A DNA stretch of 64,000 nt from Tetragonia tetragonoides (Eukaryota > Streptophyta > Magnoliopsida > Caryophyllales > Aizoaceae). How positions within the stretch are numbered: the stretch's first letter is position 1; every line of letters begins with the position of its first letter. A program made the translations under genes and the position numbers. Where the stretch lies: positions 15,039,000-15,102,999 of the forward strand of contig CM076145.1 of the NCBI GenBank assembly GCA_038025085.1. The letters run 5' to 3'. The notes under the pieces were generated by a model. It ran no database searches. It was given only the letters and a program-made list of their open reading frames with translations, and was not told the DNA's origin. Shown piece by piece: positions 35,600 to 47,609 of the stretch.

Positions 35600-36628
35600 G
35601 ATGCGGGAGCAATAGGTTTAAAAATTGATAAACATCATATTCACCATTATATAGATCTGATGAATGATCTTGATTCCTCTACATGGCTCTTAAAAAACAA
35701 CAATGGTGTTTTCCAAGGGAAATTGAAAGAACATTCAATCTTAGTTCTATTATGTTCGTTTATGGAGCATGTTTTACGATGGGTTACAATTACTTTTTAT
35801 CCTACATTAAAGATACTTTGGAATACACGCGCAAGATGGGGATTAAAGCTCTTGTTATATGATGATGTTCATTGTGAAGAATCTCGTAATCTTGGCAGTT
35901 CTGACAGTTGTTCGTATTTTGGCTATAACTCGCTCATAAGACATCTAAATGTGATGATTCAAAGCTCTGTGAAAAGGTATGATCGGGATCTACAACTTTA
36001 GTGTTTTGAGTTTTCTCTATTTCAGAGCGGAACATTGTCAAAAACGAGCCCAAAGTTACGACACAGAAACCTTGCGCGCCAAGGCAACGACTTTAGTTTA
36101 GTTATTGTATCCTAGCTTTTTTTTACTTGCCTTAAACGTGATTTATTGTTTAGGAAAGTACATAATCAGATTGTTATTAGCATTAGGCGTGCATTAGAAT
36201 TAGGAAAGTTCTTTATTTGTTCTCTTTTAATTTAGGAATGTTGTTAGTTCATTAGTTTCCTAATTGTAATAGGTTTCCTAGTTGCTTTAGTTTTCTTTGT
36301 CTATAAATAGGGGAGAGCATGAAATTGTAATACAGACTTTGATGATTAATGATTAATACGTGAGTATTTATCCCTCAAATTGAGTGATTCAGTTTGAAAC
36401 CCTTGTGTGTAATGCGCAAGTATTGTTCTTGAATGATTCTTGAACGAAAACCTCAACCCCTTGAGTAATTCGAGAGGTATATCCCTTTTATTGTTTTTAT
36501 TTAACAAAATACAGAAAATCTATAAATAAATCACATCATAGTTAAAGCTTGTTTCTACTTGTAAACATCCTTGGTGTAGTTTCACACTCAAATGAATGCC
36601 AACAAAGTATTTGGGTGCTTTTCCTAGA
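35600..36628 (+). other. Unidentified insertion in Helitron A2 with LTR-like tail
   Basis: Absent from the collinear copy at about 15127, where about 20 bases of the A copy are also missing, so the border is not a simple insertion. The first part carries an open frame of 141 codons (35576-36001, SDAGAIGLKIDKHHIHHYID ... SSVKRYDRDLQL) that I do not recognise. The second part looks like an LTR: TTTAGGAAAG repeats, CTATAAATAGGGGAG (36301-36315), a polyadenylation-like tail, then CT/A-rich U5-like sequence. It could be a captured fragment of a retroelement or host gene. Confidence 0.4.
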
Positions 36629-37596
36629 AAAGGTCAAACTTTATAAGCTTAAATATAGGACATATACATCGCATTTTGAAGTATTTTTCATTTCCAATCC
36701 AAAACGTAAAACTTAGATTTTTATAATTGCGTAGCCAAAGTTATTTTATTTTCTAATTTGAAACAAAGAGGCTAATAATTATGAATATTATATTTAATTA
36801 CTATATTAATGTCAAGAATGAAGATGCATTTATTAATGTCACTTGTATGACTTGCTTATGTGTCCTCTTATGTGGCGCTTAGGTGTCATTATCACACGAA
36901 ATCGGATATCCAAGGTGGCGTCCTACATGGCGTGCCCACACAAAATTGACTCAACTTTATATGGTTAACCTACGTGTCTTATCCACTTAACTTCTACGAA
37001 AACTTATTGAACATATATATTTCATTTTAAAGTATGTTTGAAATCCAATTCATTGAAATAAGATTATAATTTTTTGAGTTACATAACTTAAATTATTTAT
37101 TTTCTATTTTGAAACAATATACTAATTTATATTATTGATGATATATTAAACGCGTGACACTTGGATAATTTGTTAGGCTATGTGGCAAGCTTATACGTAT
37201 ATCGATGTGGCGCCTATGTGTAATCTTCCAAACATATCCCTCCCATGTGGCGTCCTCACACAAAAATAACCCAATTTTATAGGACATAGTACATATGTAT
37301 CTCATTTTCAAGTATCTTTCGAACCTGATCCAATGGAATAAGAATTATAATTTTTAAAGTTGCGTAACCAAAGTTATTTTATTTTTCAGTTTGAATAATA
37401 TTATAATAATTATATTATATGTTGTATTTATGAAGTCAAATAATGATCATTAATGATTGACCCACTTGGATGGGTGGCTTATACGTGTTATCACCACACG
37501 AATTTGGGCGCTGCGTGGCATCCCACGTGTCGTCCTCACATGAAAATAGGCGCTTGCGTGGCATCCCAAGTAGCGTGCCTGCACGAAATGAACTCA

Positions 37597-37709
<113 letters not shown>

Positions 37710-37710
37710 A

Positions 37711-38788
37711 CTAGGTTTACGCACGGGCTCGTAAAATAATTTTATGAATATATTTAATAATAAAATGCTTAAAATATTTGAAGTGAAATTATTAATATTT
37801 TTGATAAAATGCATTTTAATTTATTTTTGGAAAGATTTCTATCCATAGGATGCATGCTAATTCTTAAAAAATTTATAATAAGATTGGACTAAATTTAAAT
37901 AAAGAATAAAATTAGTATATGTATACTAATTGTAATAAGTAATTCAATTAAAGAAAAAAAAAGAATAAACTCATTATGCTTTAATGGTATATGTACACGA
38001 AAAGTTGATACCTTGTGCTTGTTTTATATCGTACAACTAAAATTATTAATATTATTAGTAAAATACATTTTAATTTTATTTTTACAAAGATTTCTATCCA
38101 TAGGATGCGACATGCTAATTTTTGAAAATGATACTATCATGACACCTCCATTTGTAATGAGATTGGACTAAGTTTAGATAGATTTGTACAGTAATTTTAA
38201 TAAGTAACTCAATTAATGAAAATAATGAATAAACTCATTCTGCATTAACGGTATATGTGCCATAAAAATTGATAGCACATGCTCGTTTTATACCGCACAG
38301 CTAAAACTATGTGACAAAGTTGAGCACATGTGGGGTCTATGTGTCATCTTCACACGAATATTTCCTCTTATGTGACATCCTACGTGTCATTACCACACGG
38401 AAATAACGGCATCTACGTGTCATTTTCACACGAATATTTCCTCTTATGTGACGTCCTACGTGTCACCACCACATGGAAAGAACCCAATTTTTATAGGACA
38501 TATACATATATATCTCGTTTTGAAGCATTTTTTAAATCCAATTCAACGGAGTCAGATTTATAATTTTTTGACTTACGTATATTTTCTTTTGTAATTTAGA
38601 AATATGCTAATAAATATGAAATTAAGTCAACTAATGATGAGATATGAATGATGGATGATGTGTCATGCTGCATGGCAAGTTTGTGCTTACGTGTTGGCTT
38701 ACGTGTCATACCCACACGACGTGGCTTGCCTATGTGGCATCCCACGTGTCGGCACCACACGAAGAAGGACCCAGTTATATATATATAA
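37711..38788 (-). mobile_element. Non-autonomous Helitron, group B (B1)
   Basis: Starts CTAGGTTTACGCACGGGCTCG; compared with the other B copies, part of the hairpin has been deleted. The body (TAAAATAATTTTATGAATAT onward) is nearly identical to 62885-63990, including the same tandem CACACGAATATTTCC unit (38352-38455). The 5' side ends AAGGACCCAGTTATATATAT near 38788. No protein is encoded; the short frames here recur at the same place in sister copies and only track the repeat. Confidence 0.7.
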
Positions 38789-39208
38789 CCAATTTATTTA
38801 ACCATGATTTTAAGGGATGCCTGGGACTAACCTTTATTAAGGGTTATTCCGGGTTTTTCTTACTCTTTACAAAAAAAAAGAAGCCAAATGAATGAATTGT
38901 GACTTTGTGAGAGGATAATGAGTTCGTTTCTTGGAGTGAATCAAGTAGGGTGAGGTGTACCGGCAAATCACATATACCCATCGTTGGAACAGAACCAAAA
39001 CAATTGGTACAGGATTACGAGTCTAGGAGATTGTTGGCATGTGACAGGGAGAAAACAAACCTTAATATGCTAAGCACATTTCTAACCTCAATCTTCTAAG
39101 CATATCTCTTAGTCCTCGGTTCCAAATTAAGCAATTCAAATCAACCGCTTGTGATGACAAGACATCTAAGTCACAAAATTATGTTAGGATCTAGACATGG
39201 GTCCAAGG
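38789..39208. other. Intergenic DNA, nothing recognised
   Basis: AT-rich with no coding frame. It leads into the hAT target site GTCCAAGG at 39201-39208. Confidence 0.4.
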
Positions 39209-39874
39209 TAGACCTGATCATACCTTGGGCCGGCCACACCGTCAATAAGTAACCCAAAAAACGGGTCAGGCAAGCGGGCTGAAGATCTGCGTCCCAAACC
39301 TACCCTTGCGGGGTTCGGATCGGGCCGGGTTAGCCCGAAAATTTCAGTTTATTTTCATTCTTTTTGCCGATTTGCAGCTTTTCTTATAGTTTTTTGTCAC
39401 CTAATAAAATTATATTATTTGCTATGGTTTTTGTAGAGCTTTGAAGCCTTAATCCAAACTGTCGTCATATTAGATAAAGAAAGCAGACTTCATAATTCAT
39501 TACTTCTCTGTGTTATAGCCGCCTCAATTAATGGTCTCAGAAGAAATGCGTACTTCCACTCAATTCTTTTCCCTCCCATTATGGCAGATCTAGTTTAATT
39601 TACTATGAAAAACATGTGATTAGTTCATCCATGTATCAGCAAATGCTTTGTTGTAGAGTATTTTGTTCTCTTTTTTATTTTATTTTTCCCTAAGGATTTT
39701 TTTAAATTGGGTCGGGTTGGGGGCTGCCCATCGGGCCTCAGTTGAAAATCAAACTCGTCCCTAATTTTTTTTCGGGCCGCTGGGTAGGCCCATTTTCGGG
39801 CTGTATATTGCGACCCAAACTCGTCTCAATTTCGGGTCAGACCGGGCGGGCTGGGCTCATTTTGATCAAGTCTA
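39209..39874. mobile_element. Short non-autonomous hAT element with 8-bp TSD
   Basis: Left end TAGACCTGATCATA and the complement of the right end TAGACTTGATCAAA form the TIR. The flanks are GTCCAAGG (39201-39208) and GTCAAAGG (39875-39882), an 8-bp duplication with one mismatch. Subterminal regions are rich in GGGCC/CGGGT motifs (39226-39340 and 39708-39855). There is no transposase. Length is 666 bp. Confidence 0.88.
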
Positions 39875-39882
39875 GTCAAAGG

Positions 39883-40510
39883 CAACACCGAACAAAACCT
39901 TAAATCCCAAAATCAATACCAGTAAGAAACTCAACTATACCAATGTAACCAATTGTAAGCATTATCAATTGATCGAGCCAACAACAAACCAAGTAGTCTT
40001 TCATGTGAATAATTTTTCTCAAAACCCATGAAGGCCCATGTTTTGCTTCAACATCACACACAACTTATGTCTTTATGCTTAATATGATAATGTTGTACCA
40101 TTGTGAAATTGTGACCGAGTGTTTGTACCATGATCACAAACCCCTCCCTCTAGAATTCTTGCCGCCTCAGTGTCCTTACTCAACCCACCACTTCACCGGT
40201 CTTCTGCCTTTTCGACACTTAGACACCAGCCTCTCACTACCGCATTCCCTTGTCTTCGTCAAGACTCTCCTCTGCGCACAATTTACTGTTTTTTCTTTTG
40301 ACCAATCAGAGACCCTCCACTGCTTACCGCTCACCACACCTCTTCAATTTAGACTCGGTGTTCTCTCTATTTTGGGAGGAGAGAGGGAGTTTTAGCCCTT
40401 GCCACCTCCATATGATTTTGTCTTATACTTGTTGCTTTTTAAAAATTTGAATTGAACTTTTGTTTTTTGAGCCATAATTGTGTCCAGTTTGTGTTGTTGG
40501 TTGCGTTGAG
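39883..40510. other. Intergenic, possible gene leader
   Basis: CT-rich from 40140 to 40400 with short open frames (40075-40395) of no recognisable family. It may be a 5' leader for the small frame at 40511. Confidence 0.3.
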
Positions 40511-40675
40511 ATGGATGATTGGGCTCCTTCAAAAACGGTGAAAGCCCCTATTGGTTTGTTTGAAAAGATTGGCTTCGATGGTCCCTTAATTTTGGTTCGA
40601 TGCTCACAACATGGTTGCCGAGTTGCTGTCATCCGTTGTGTTCCTTATCCAAAGGGTCTTAGAGATAGTGCTTGA
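40511..40675 (+). CDS. Small open frame, hypothetical (54 aa)
   Basis: ATG at 40511 gives MDDWAPSKTVKAPIGLFEKI and ends ...PYPKGLRDSA with a TGA. Composition is balanced (not low-complexity), with two cysteines in RCSQHGC. The preceding frame is open back to CPVCVVGCVE (40478). Downstream sequence to 40840 looks exon-like but has no matching frame, and a copia LTR begins at 40854. I do not recognise the protein. It may be the 5' exon of a truncated host gene or a captured fragment. Confidence 0.3.
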   Translation: MDDWAPSKTVKAPIGLFEKIGFDGPLILVRCSQHGCRVAVIRCVPYPKGLRDSA

Positions 40676-40853
40676 TTGATAAAGTTTGCTTGTTCAAGAC
40701 AGTTTCTCGTCTCTTCAATTTGGCCGGCTAGATTTGACCACCGCTTATCGTCTTTTGCAATTTGTCTATGCCCTGCTATGTAGTGGGACTGATTCATTAA
40801 TTAATGCGCCAAAGATGAATCTGCCGGAAACCGTGTAGGTTGTCGGTTGTCCA

Positions 40854-41486
40854 TGTTGGATCTAGTTGCAATGATCTAATCATAAAAGCGGAAGACAACT
40901 AGAAAACAGGAATATTAACGGGTCATTAAATACACATAAATATACCTCTTGATGCATGCCTCGTTGATCGATTAAATATCGATAGGTGCGAATTAGGATT
41001 CCAAGTGTAATCCCTCTACCGTAGTCCACGCAGCAATCGACTTGATCAATCCAAACACGTTCGTTAGCTAGAACGAGCACAAGGAACCGTTCCTTGGACT
41101 ATGGAGGTGCTTGGTTGTTCAGAGAGAAAATATGAGAGAAGGAGGCTGTCAGTTGAAACATGTAACCTAGTTACATCCTCCTTCTCTTCTATTTAAACTG
41201 TAGAGTTCACATGTAATGGGCTAACCCTAAGTAGGCCCACTTACCATTCTCTCTTACTAATTAACTAATGCGAATCCTAGGTCCATTAATTAATTATTGA
41301 TCCATCGATTACTTAAGCGTGTGACCCGTTAGGCCCATCGCATTTAGTAGTCGGCCAACTAATATTGGTCCAACTATCGTAAGCGGTCTCTAGCTAAACG
41401 TTATGACCTACTAAATCGATGGGTTAATTATCTCAGTTATTTAATCCCGAATTTTGCACCTTGACTGACAGGACATAAATCCTTCA
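40854..41486 (-). repeat. Copia 3' LTR
   Basis: On the + strand it runs from TGTTGGATCTAG to AAATCCTTCA (633 bp); in the element's sense TGAAGGATTT ... GATCCAACA. The polypurine tract GACAAGTGGGAGAT lies immediately upstream (41487-41500, minus strand). No partner LTR is in the window. Confidence 0.8.
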
Positions 41487-42304
41487 ATCTCCCACTTGTC
41501 TTTAAGATAAGTGTGCAAATCCATTCCCTTGTCACTTTATGTCTTGATGTGAACGTAAGGTAAGAAGTCTAGTCATCCTTACAATGTTCATATCTTTTCT
41601 TGACCCCGAATTGAATTGTTAAGACAAATGATTATCCAATAATCCATTTGAGCACGGCCATGCATTTCACAATCCCAATTCTACAAGAGGCCCATAAGAC
41701 AACGATCCCCGTATGGAGGACAATTCCCGTCTTGTGCATTCATGAATTCCAACATGATTTTTAATAATCCGGATGTATCCGTTATTTCCTCCTGTTACGC
41801 AGGCGTTAGGAGTAATCACAGATTATCAATCCTCATGTCGTTATTCATAACCACTCAGGTTTGAGAAATGGTTTAAGATAGTTTTATGAGAGTCTAATAT
41901 GACTACTTGTTCTTAATGAACTCTCATGGTGGGTTTGTCCGATCATGAATTCCCAATTCATATCTATGCAAATGATCCTTGACATCCCATGTCTCCAGCC
42001 CATGAAACAGGCACTGAGATCAACTTGCAATCTAATCATCACCGGTTATTAGAATCTAATTCTAACACCTAGATTAGGGACAAATAACCACAAAATCCAG
42101 TTCACACAATAGGGTTTCATGATCCAAGACATCGTCTTGATAACCTATTTGGATATTTGTGTTATATTATTTTGGATTAATATTCAAAGTCATACAGAAA
42201 ATTGAAGAAAACCAAAATCATTGTGATAAATGTACAGAAGTATGTTTTTATCATGAACATCATTTCATAATCTAAAACAATGAAGCTAATCATCTCCGAA
42301 GCCC

Positions 42305-43281
42305 TTAATGCCTATCGAAGATGTGACTCTCATGCTTGACCCAGTCAAGCGGCTTAGTCAACGGATCAGCGACATTCTCATCTGTATGAACCTTGCATAT
42401 GCTAATATCACCGTCATTGACCCATTGTCTAATAATGTGATATTTGCGATGTACATGTTTAGACTTTTGGTGTGACCTTGGCTCATTGGCTTGGGCGATG
42501 ACTCCATTATTATTGCAATAAAGAGCCAACGGTTCAGCCTCCGTAGGCACAACACTAAGCTCAACCATAAACTTGTGTATCAAAACAACCTCCTTCGCAG
42601 CTTCCAAAGCTGCGATGTACTCTGTTTCCGTTGTAGAATCTGCCATAGTGCTTTTCTTAGCACTCTTCCAGGTCACTGCTCCTCCCTTGAGACAGAAGAC
42701 AAATCCTGATTGGGATTTAGAACCATCTCTGTCGATCTGGAAGGACGCATAAGTATAACCTTTCACAAGAAACTTTTCGAAACACTTCCAAAGCCAAGTC
42801 TTTACAGACTCCAGCAATAGAATGTCGTTTTCAATTATCAGTATGTCATCAGCATACAGGACCAAGAAGACAATCTTGCTCCCACTGGACTTCTTGTATA
42901 CACAAGGTTCTTCTGTGTTTCTAATAAAACAAACCTAGTTATGGCTTCATCAAAACGCAGATTCCAGCTCCGGGATGCTTGCTTCAACCCATAAATGGAT
43001 CTTTTTAGCTTGCAAACCTTCCCAGCGTTCTTAGTATCGATAAAACCCTCAGGTTGTGTAATATACACATCCTCTTCGAGAACCCCGTTCAAGAAAGCGG
43101 TTTTCACATCCATTTGCCAGATCTCATAGTCATAATGAGCTACAATTGCTAGGAGTATCCTAATGAATTTAAGCATGGCAACTGGTGAGAAAGTTTCATC
43201 AAAGTCAATTCCTTGAATTTTCCTGTAACCTTTTGCCACCAGTCTAGCTTTGAAAACTAGAAAGTTTCCATCTTTGTCCAT
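42305..43281 (-). pseudogene. Copia RT-RNase H with internal deletion
   Basis: RT: FKARLVAKGYRKIQGIDFDE, MDVKTAFLNGVLEEDVYITQ and, after a frameshift near 42860, VLYADDILIIEND with the YADD box intact. The next residues jump to LVKGYTYASFQIDRDG, which belongs to RNase H, so the RT thumb/connection (well over 100 residues in family members) is missing. In RNase H the usual first aspartate (GYTDAS) is Y, while STTETEYIA, CNNNGVI and the C-terminal KHEHRKYHIIR-like region remain. The element is dead through deletion, frameshift and the loss of a catalytic residue. Confidence 0.88.
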
Positions 43282-43330
43282 CTTGATCTTAAAGATCCAT
43301 TTTCACCCGATGGGCCTAGCTCCATCCGGC

Positions 43331-43553
43331 AAATCGACCAAGTCCAAAATATATCTATTCGCCTGAAACCTGACTCTATCAGACCTTTGAAATGGACAGT
43401 TAGACCTCTCAAGCTAAAAGCATGTGTAGCAAAAGGCTGCGAAAAGACAATCTAAAGATACAAAAATATCAGCTCTCAAAGTCGCAAAAAAATAATAAAA
43501 TAAATAAATAAATAAATAAAAATAATAATACAGAGTATACTCAAAACCGGACT
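43331..43553. other. AT-rich spacer with AAAT microsatellite
   Basis: Contains an (AAAT)n-like run near 43494-43522. No gene seen. Confidence 0.4.
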
Positions 43554-45281
43554 TTGAGTAGTTAGAGGCGATAAATATCACGTGCCGTCAAACAACTGAC
43601 GGAGGCAGAAAGGCGTGACAAATGACAGGAAAGTTGAAAGTGCCGAATTGAAATAGGCTATTAGCCGCCGAGTTAGAGCCATTATCATCCAGTAGACAAC
43701 TGGTAGAGACATAAATGCGTGGCGACTGACAGAAAAGTATTATATGTCGAAGATGAAAAACGGAGGCAGAACAAAAGGTCTCCTACTAGAATGCAGCTCG
43801 AAATACGACCTGACCACCCTTTATCCGAAAAGGTAGTGATTGGAACCCCAAAACAACAATGTCTTCTGCTGGAGGCGGCTAACTAAGATTTTGTCCAAAT
43901 GGCCGACCACAAAGGTCGCAAATGAAATTCAGACCACAAGAGCCGTGTGAAAAACCGACCTCAGAGTCACCGAGCAAGAATTGCATTAGTAACGTAAAAA
44001 AACTGGAAAGGATGTCAAAACCCGCAAGATGCATGAAACACAACTAAATATCACATAAATGTCGGCTAAATAACGGCAAAAGAGTTGGCTAGACAAAGTC
44101 GCATAAAAGACGAACTACCTTGATTAATGATTCTCAAAGAATATAAAGAAAACAAAACTCTGAAGAGTTGCAAGATGACCAAGGCCACAACAATAGTGTT
44201 AAAAATAATGGAAAATAAAATGGGTTAAATAAAAAATAACTCACTCACAAGCCATTGCCGGCAAGCGGCAACAATACTAATATAATATTTATATATTAGA
44301 GGCATTTTCTGACAGTATTGGAGGCGTCCACCTAAGTGAACAATTGTAATAAATTTTAAAATAAATATAAAATAGAAATATATGTTTTGATATAGAATAT
44401 AAACTAAAGTTGTACTTTCCTAAATCCTTAAAGAGTTACTATTAATTAGAGGTTTTAGAATATATACTAAAGTTGTACTTTCCTAAATCCTTAAAGAGTT
44501 ACTATTAATTAGAGGTTTTAGAATATATACTAAAGTTGTACTTTCCTAAATCCTTAAAGAGTTACTATTAATTAGAGATTTTAGAATATATACTAAAGTT
44601 GTACTTTTCTAAATCATTAAAGAGTAGACTATTAGATTTTAAAAAGCATATAACTTTAGTTTCTCCGCTTAAGAAATTAAATTGCTTACACCATTGGAAC
44701 GAGTACAAAATATCCTTTAAAATGAGACTTATTTGTAATATGTTCTATTGATTTACAATATTAGATGCGTCCACCTAAAAAGGTAATCAGTAATTAGCTT
44801 GACAAACTGACACAACTAAAGAGTTGCATGTAAAAATAAGAGAAAATATATGTATATTAGTTATAAAAATTATTTAAAAAGCAATCTCAAGTTAAAATAT
44901 AATAAAAAAGAGTATGTGTAAAATAAAGAAATAAACGATGAGATCTAAAATGATTCTAGGTCCAATCTTTAATAGGAAACTTTACCATTATCACGTATAA
45001 TTTTATCCCCTTATATAACTGTACGTAATATACTGATCCCCCATGTTATTTTAGGTTCCAATTTATGTTTCCTTCAACTTTATAATTATTAATGTACTCC
45101 CTCCGGACAACAAATAAAATTACCTTGGACTTTTTGCGTTCTTCAAGGCAGTACTTTGACCGTATATAACTTTGAAAAAACAAGCAAGCATTGAAATATG
45201 TTTTGCTATTCTAAGGTTTACGTCTAAAACTTCTTTATTTTTTGAAAAGTAGTTACGTGTACATTAGACATTTCAACTGAT
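43554..45281. repeat. Direct tandem duplication, copy 1 (1.73 kb)
   Basis: From TTGAGTAGTTAGAGGCGATA to ATTAGACATTTCAACTGA. Nearly identical to the adjacent 45282-46930. It includes four copies of a 63-bp tandem repeat (44395-44640) and a CTCCCTCCGGACAACAAAT block (about 45099) resembling a Stowaway-type terminus. No convincing coding frame. Confidence 0.92.
44395..44640. repeat. 63-bp tandem repeat, 4 units
   Basis: Units start GAATATA(A/T)AC at 44395, 44458, 44521 and 44584. Each contains TAAAGTTGTACTTTCCTAAA, and the full units read on to GAGTTACTATTAATTAGAG; the fourth diverges in that part. Confidence 0.93.
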
Positions 45282-46930
45282 TTGAGTAGTTAGAGGCGAT
45301 AAATATCACTCGTCAAACAACTGACGGAGGCAGAAAGGCGTGACAAATGACAGGAAAGTTGAAAGTGCCGAATTGAAATAGGCTATTAGCCGCCGAGTTA
45401 GAGCCATTATCATCCAGTAGACAACTGGTAGAGACATAAATGCGTGGCGACTGACAGAAAAGTATTATATGTCGAAGATGAAAAACGGAGGCAGAACAAA
45501 AGGTCTCCTACTAGAATGCAGCTCGAAATACGACCTGACCACCCTTTATCCGGAAAGGTAGTGATTGGAACCCCAAAACAACAATGTCTTCTGCTGGAGG
45601 CGACTAACTAAGATTTTGTCCAAATGGCCGACCACAAAGGTCGCAAATGAAATTCAGACCCCAAGAGCCGCGTGAAAAACCGACCTCAGAGTCACCGAGC
45701 AAGAATTGCATTAGTAACGTAAAAAAGACTGGAAAGGATGTCAAAACCCGCAAGATGCATGAAACACAACTAAATATCACATAAATGTCGGCTAAATAAC
45801 GGCAAAAGAGTTGGCTAGACAAAGTCGCATAAAAGACGAATTACCTTGATTAATGATTCTCAAAGAATATAAAGAAAACAAAACTCTGAAGAGTTGCAAG
45901 ATGACCAAGGCCGCAACAATAGTGTTAAAAATAATGGAAAATAAAGTGGGTTAAATAAAAAATAACTCACTCACAAGCCATTGCCGGCAAGCGGCAACAA
46001 TACTAATATAATATCTATATATTAGAGGCATTTTCTGACAGTATTGGAGGCGTCCACCTAAGTGAACAATTGTAATAAATTTTAAAATAAATATAAAATA
46101 GAAATATATGTTTTGATATAGAATATAAACTAAAGTTGTACTTTCCTAAATCCTTAAAGAGTTACTATTAATTAGAGGTTTTAGAATATATACTAAAGTT
46201 GTACTTTCCTAAATCCTTAAAGAGTTACTACTAATTAGAGATTTTAGAATATATACTAAAGTTGTACTAGTCTAAATCATTAAAGAGTAGACTATTACAT
46301 TTTAAAAAGCATATAACTTTAGTTTCACCGCTTAAGAAATTAAATTGCTTACACCATTGGAACGAGTACGAAATATCCTTTAAAATGAGACTCATTTGTA
46401 ATATGCTCTATTAATTTACAACATTAGATGCGCCCACCTAAAAAGGTAATCAGTAATTAGCTTGAGAAGCTGACAGAACTAAAGAGTTGCATGTAAAAAT
46501 AAGAGAAAATATATGTATATTAGTTATAAAAATTATTTAAAAAACAATCTCAAGTTAAAATATAATAAAAAAGAGTATGTGTAGAATAAAGAAATAAACG
46601 ATGAGATCTAAAATGATTCTAGGTCCAATCTTTAATAGGAAACTTTACCATTATCACGTATATAACTGTACGTAATATACTGATCCCCCATGTTATTTTA
46701 GGGTTCCAATTTATGTTCCCTTCAACTTTATAATTATTAATGTACTCCTTCCGGACCACAAATAAAATTATATTGGACTTTTTGCGTTCTTCAAGGCAGT
46801 ACTTTGACCGCATATAACTTTGAAAAAACAAGCAAGCATTGAAATATATTTTGCTATTCTAAGGTTTACGTCTAAAAATTCTTTATTTTTTGAAAAGTAG
46901 TTACGTATACATTAGACATTTAAACTGATT
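45282..46930. repeat. Direct tandem duplication, copy 2 (1.65 kb)
   Basis: Second copy of 43554-45281, starting TTGAGTAGTTAGAGGCGATA at 45282. It has three rather than four 63-bp units (46121, 46184, 46247) and lacks about 15 bases found near 45001-45015 in copy 1. Low divergence points to a recent duplication. Confidence 0.92.
46121..46300. repeat. 63-bp tandem repeat, 3 units
   Basis: The same unit as at 44395, with starts 46121, 46184 and 46247. Confidence 0.9.
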
Positions 46931-47609
46931 TTACCATAAAAGAAGGATCATATCTTTGGGATGTTAGTTGTACACTTATATCAACATAAGAGTATTGGCG
47001 TACCAACATCAAGCATAGAAAGACTTTGAAACTATTACCTTTTGGATCATGTAATATATGGGATGAGTTAATTAATAGTTAATTGAAATTGATGATAAGA
47101 GTTTAAATTAGATAAGATGAGATATAAAGTCATAGTAATCTTATTATATGGCATTCATGATATTAAATGGATTATATAAATATTTATCCATATATTATTA
47201 ATAGGTGTTCATAATTGACAATTACAATTTGATTTTTCGATGAGATTAAATAATCACGGGCATCCACCTAGTTAATACTAATTAGATAAAAAAAAAAATC
47301 GAGATAAAAGAGAAAAGTAATAAAAACAAATGAGATATCGGAGGAGAAAACCTTTGTGCAGGAGGATGACAATTATTACTGTTCATTTGAACAGTGCAGA
47401 ATGAATAGTGCCTTTAAACTTTTTTTTTTTTTTTTGGTCCCTTATCTTTTTGTTTCTTTTCCTTTTCGTTTCCTTCTCCTCCCAGGTTCCCAGAAAACTG
47501 GATCTGGTTTCTTTCCCACTTCCCACGCCTAAAAGGCTAAAACCATGTCCATTTCACATCTCTTTACTCTCTCTCCTCTCCGGCTCTCCCACCGCCATTC
47601 TCAACTCAA
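46931..47609. other. AT-rich DNA and possible gene leader
   Basis: AT-rich to 47340, then a short palindrome around TTCATTTGAACAGTG (47381-47397), a T-run (47420-47437) and a CT-rich leader-like stretch before the ATG at 47610. Confidence 0.35.

Larger units (their letters stand above)
40854..43330 (-). mobile_element. Ty1/copia element, 3' part only
   Basis: On the minus strand: RT and RNase H fragments (43281-42305), then a non-coding stretch, polypurine tract and LTR (41486-40854). Gag, protease, integrase and the 5' LTR are absent. Upstream of RT the coding sequence fades out at about 43330. Confidence 0.88.

Noticed and set aside
40075..40450. Overlapping frames of 106 and 66 residues
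   Set aside because: No recognisable family and CT-rich composition; treated as a possible leader rather than protein.
45092..45119. Stowaway-type MITE (TACTCCCTCCGG terminus)
   Set aside because: Only one end is visible and no matching inverted end or TA duplication was found nearby, so a full element cannot be claimed.
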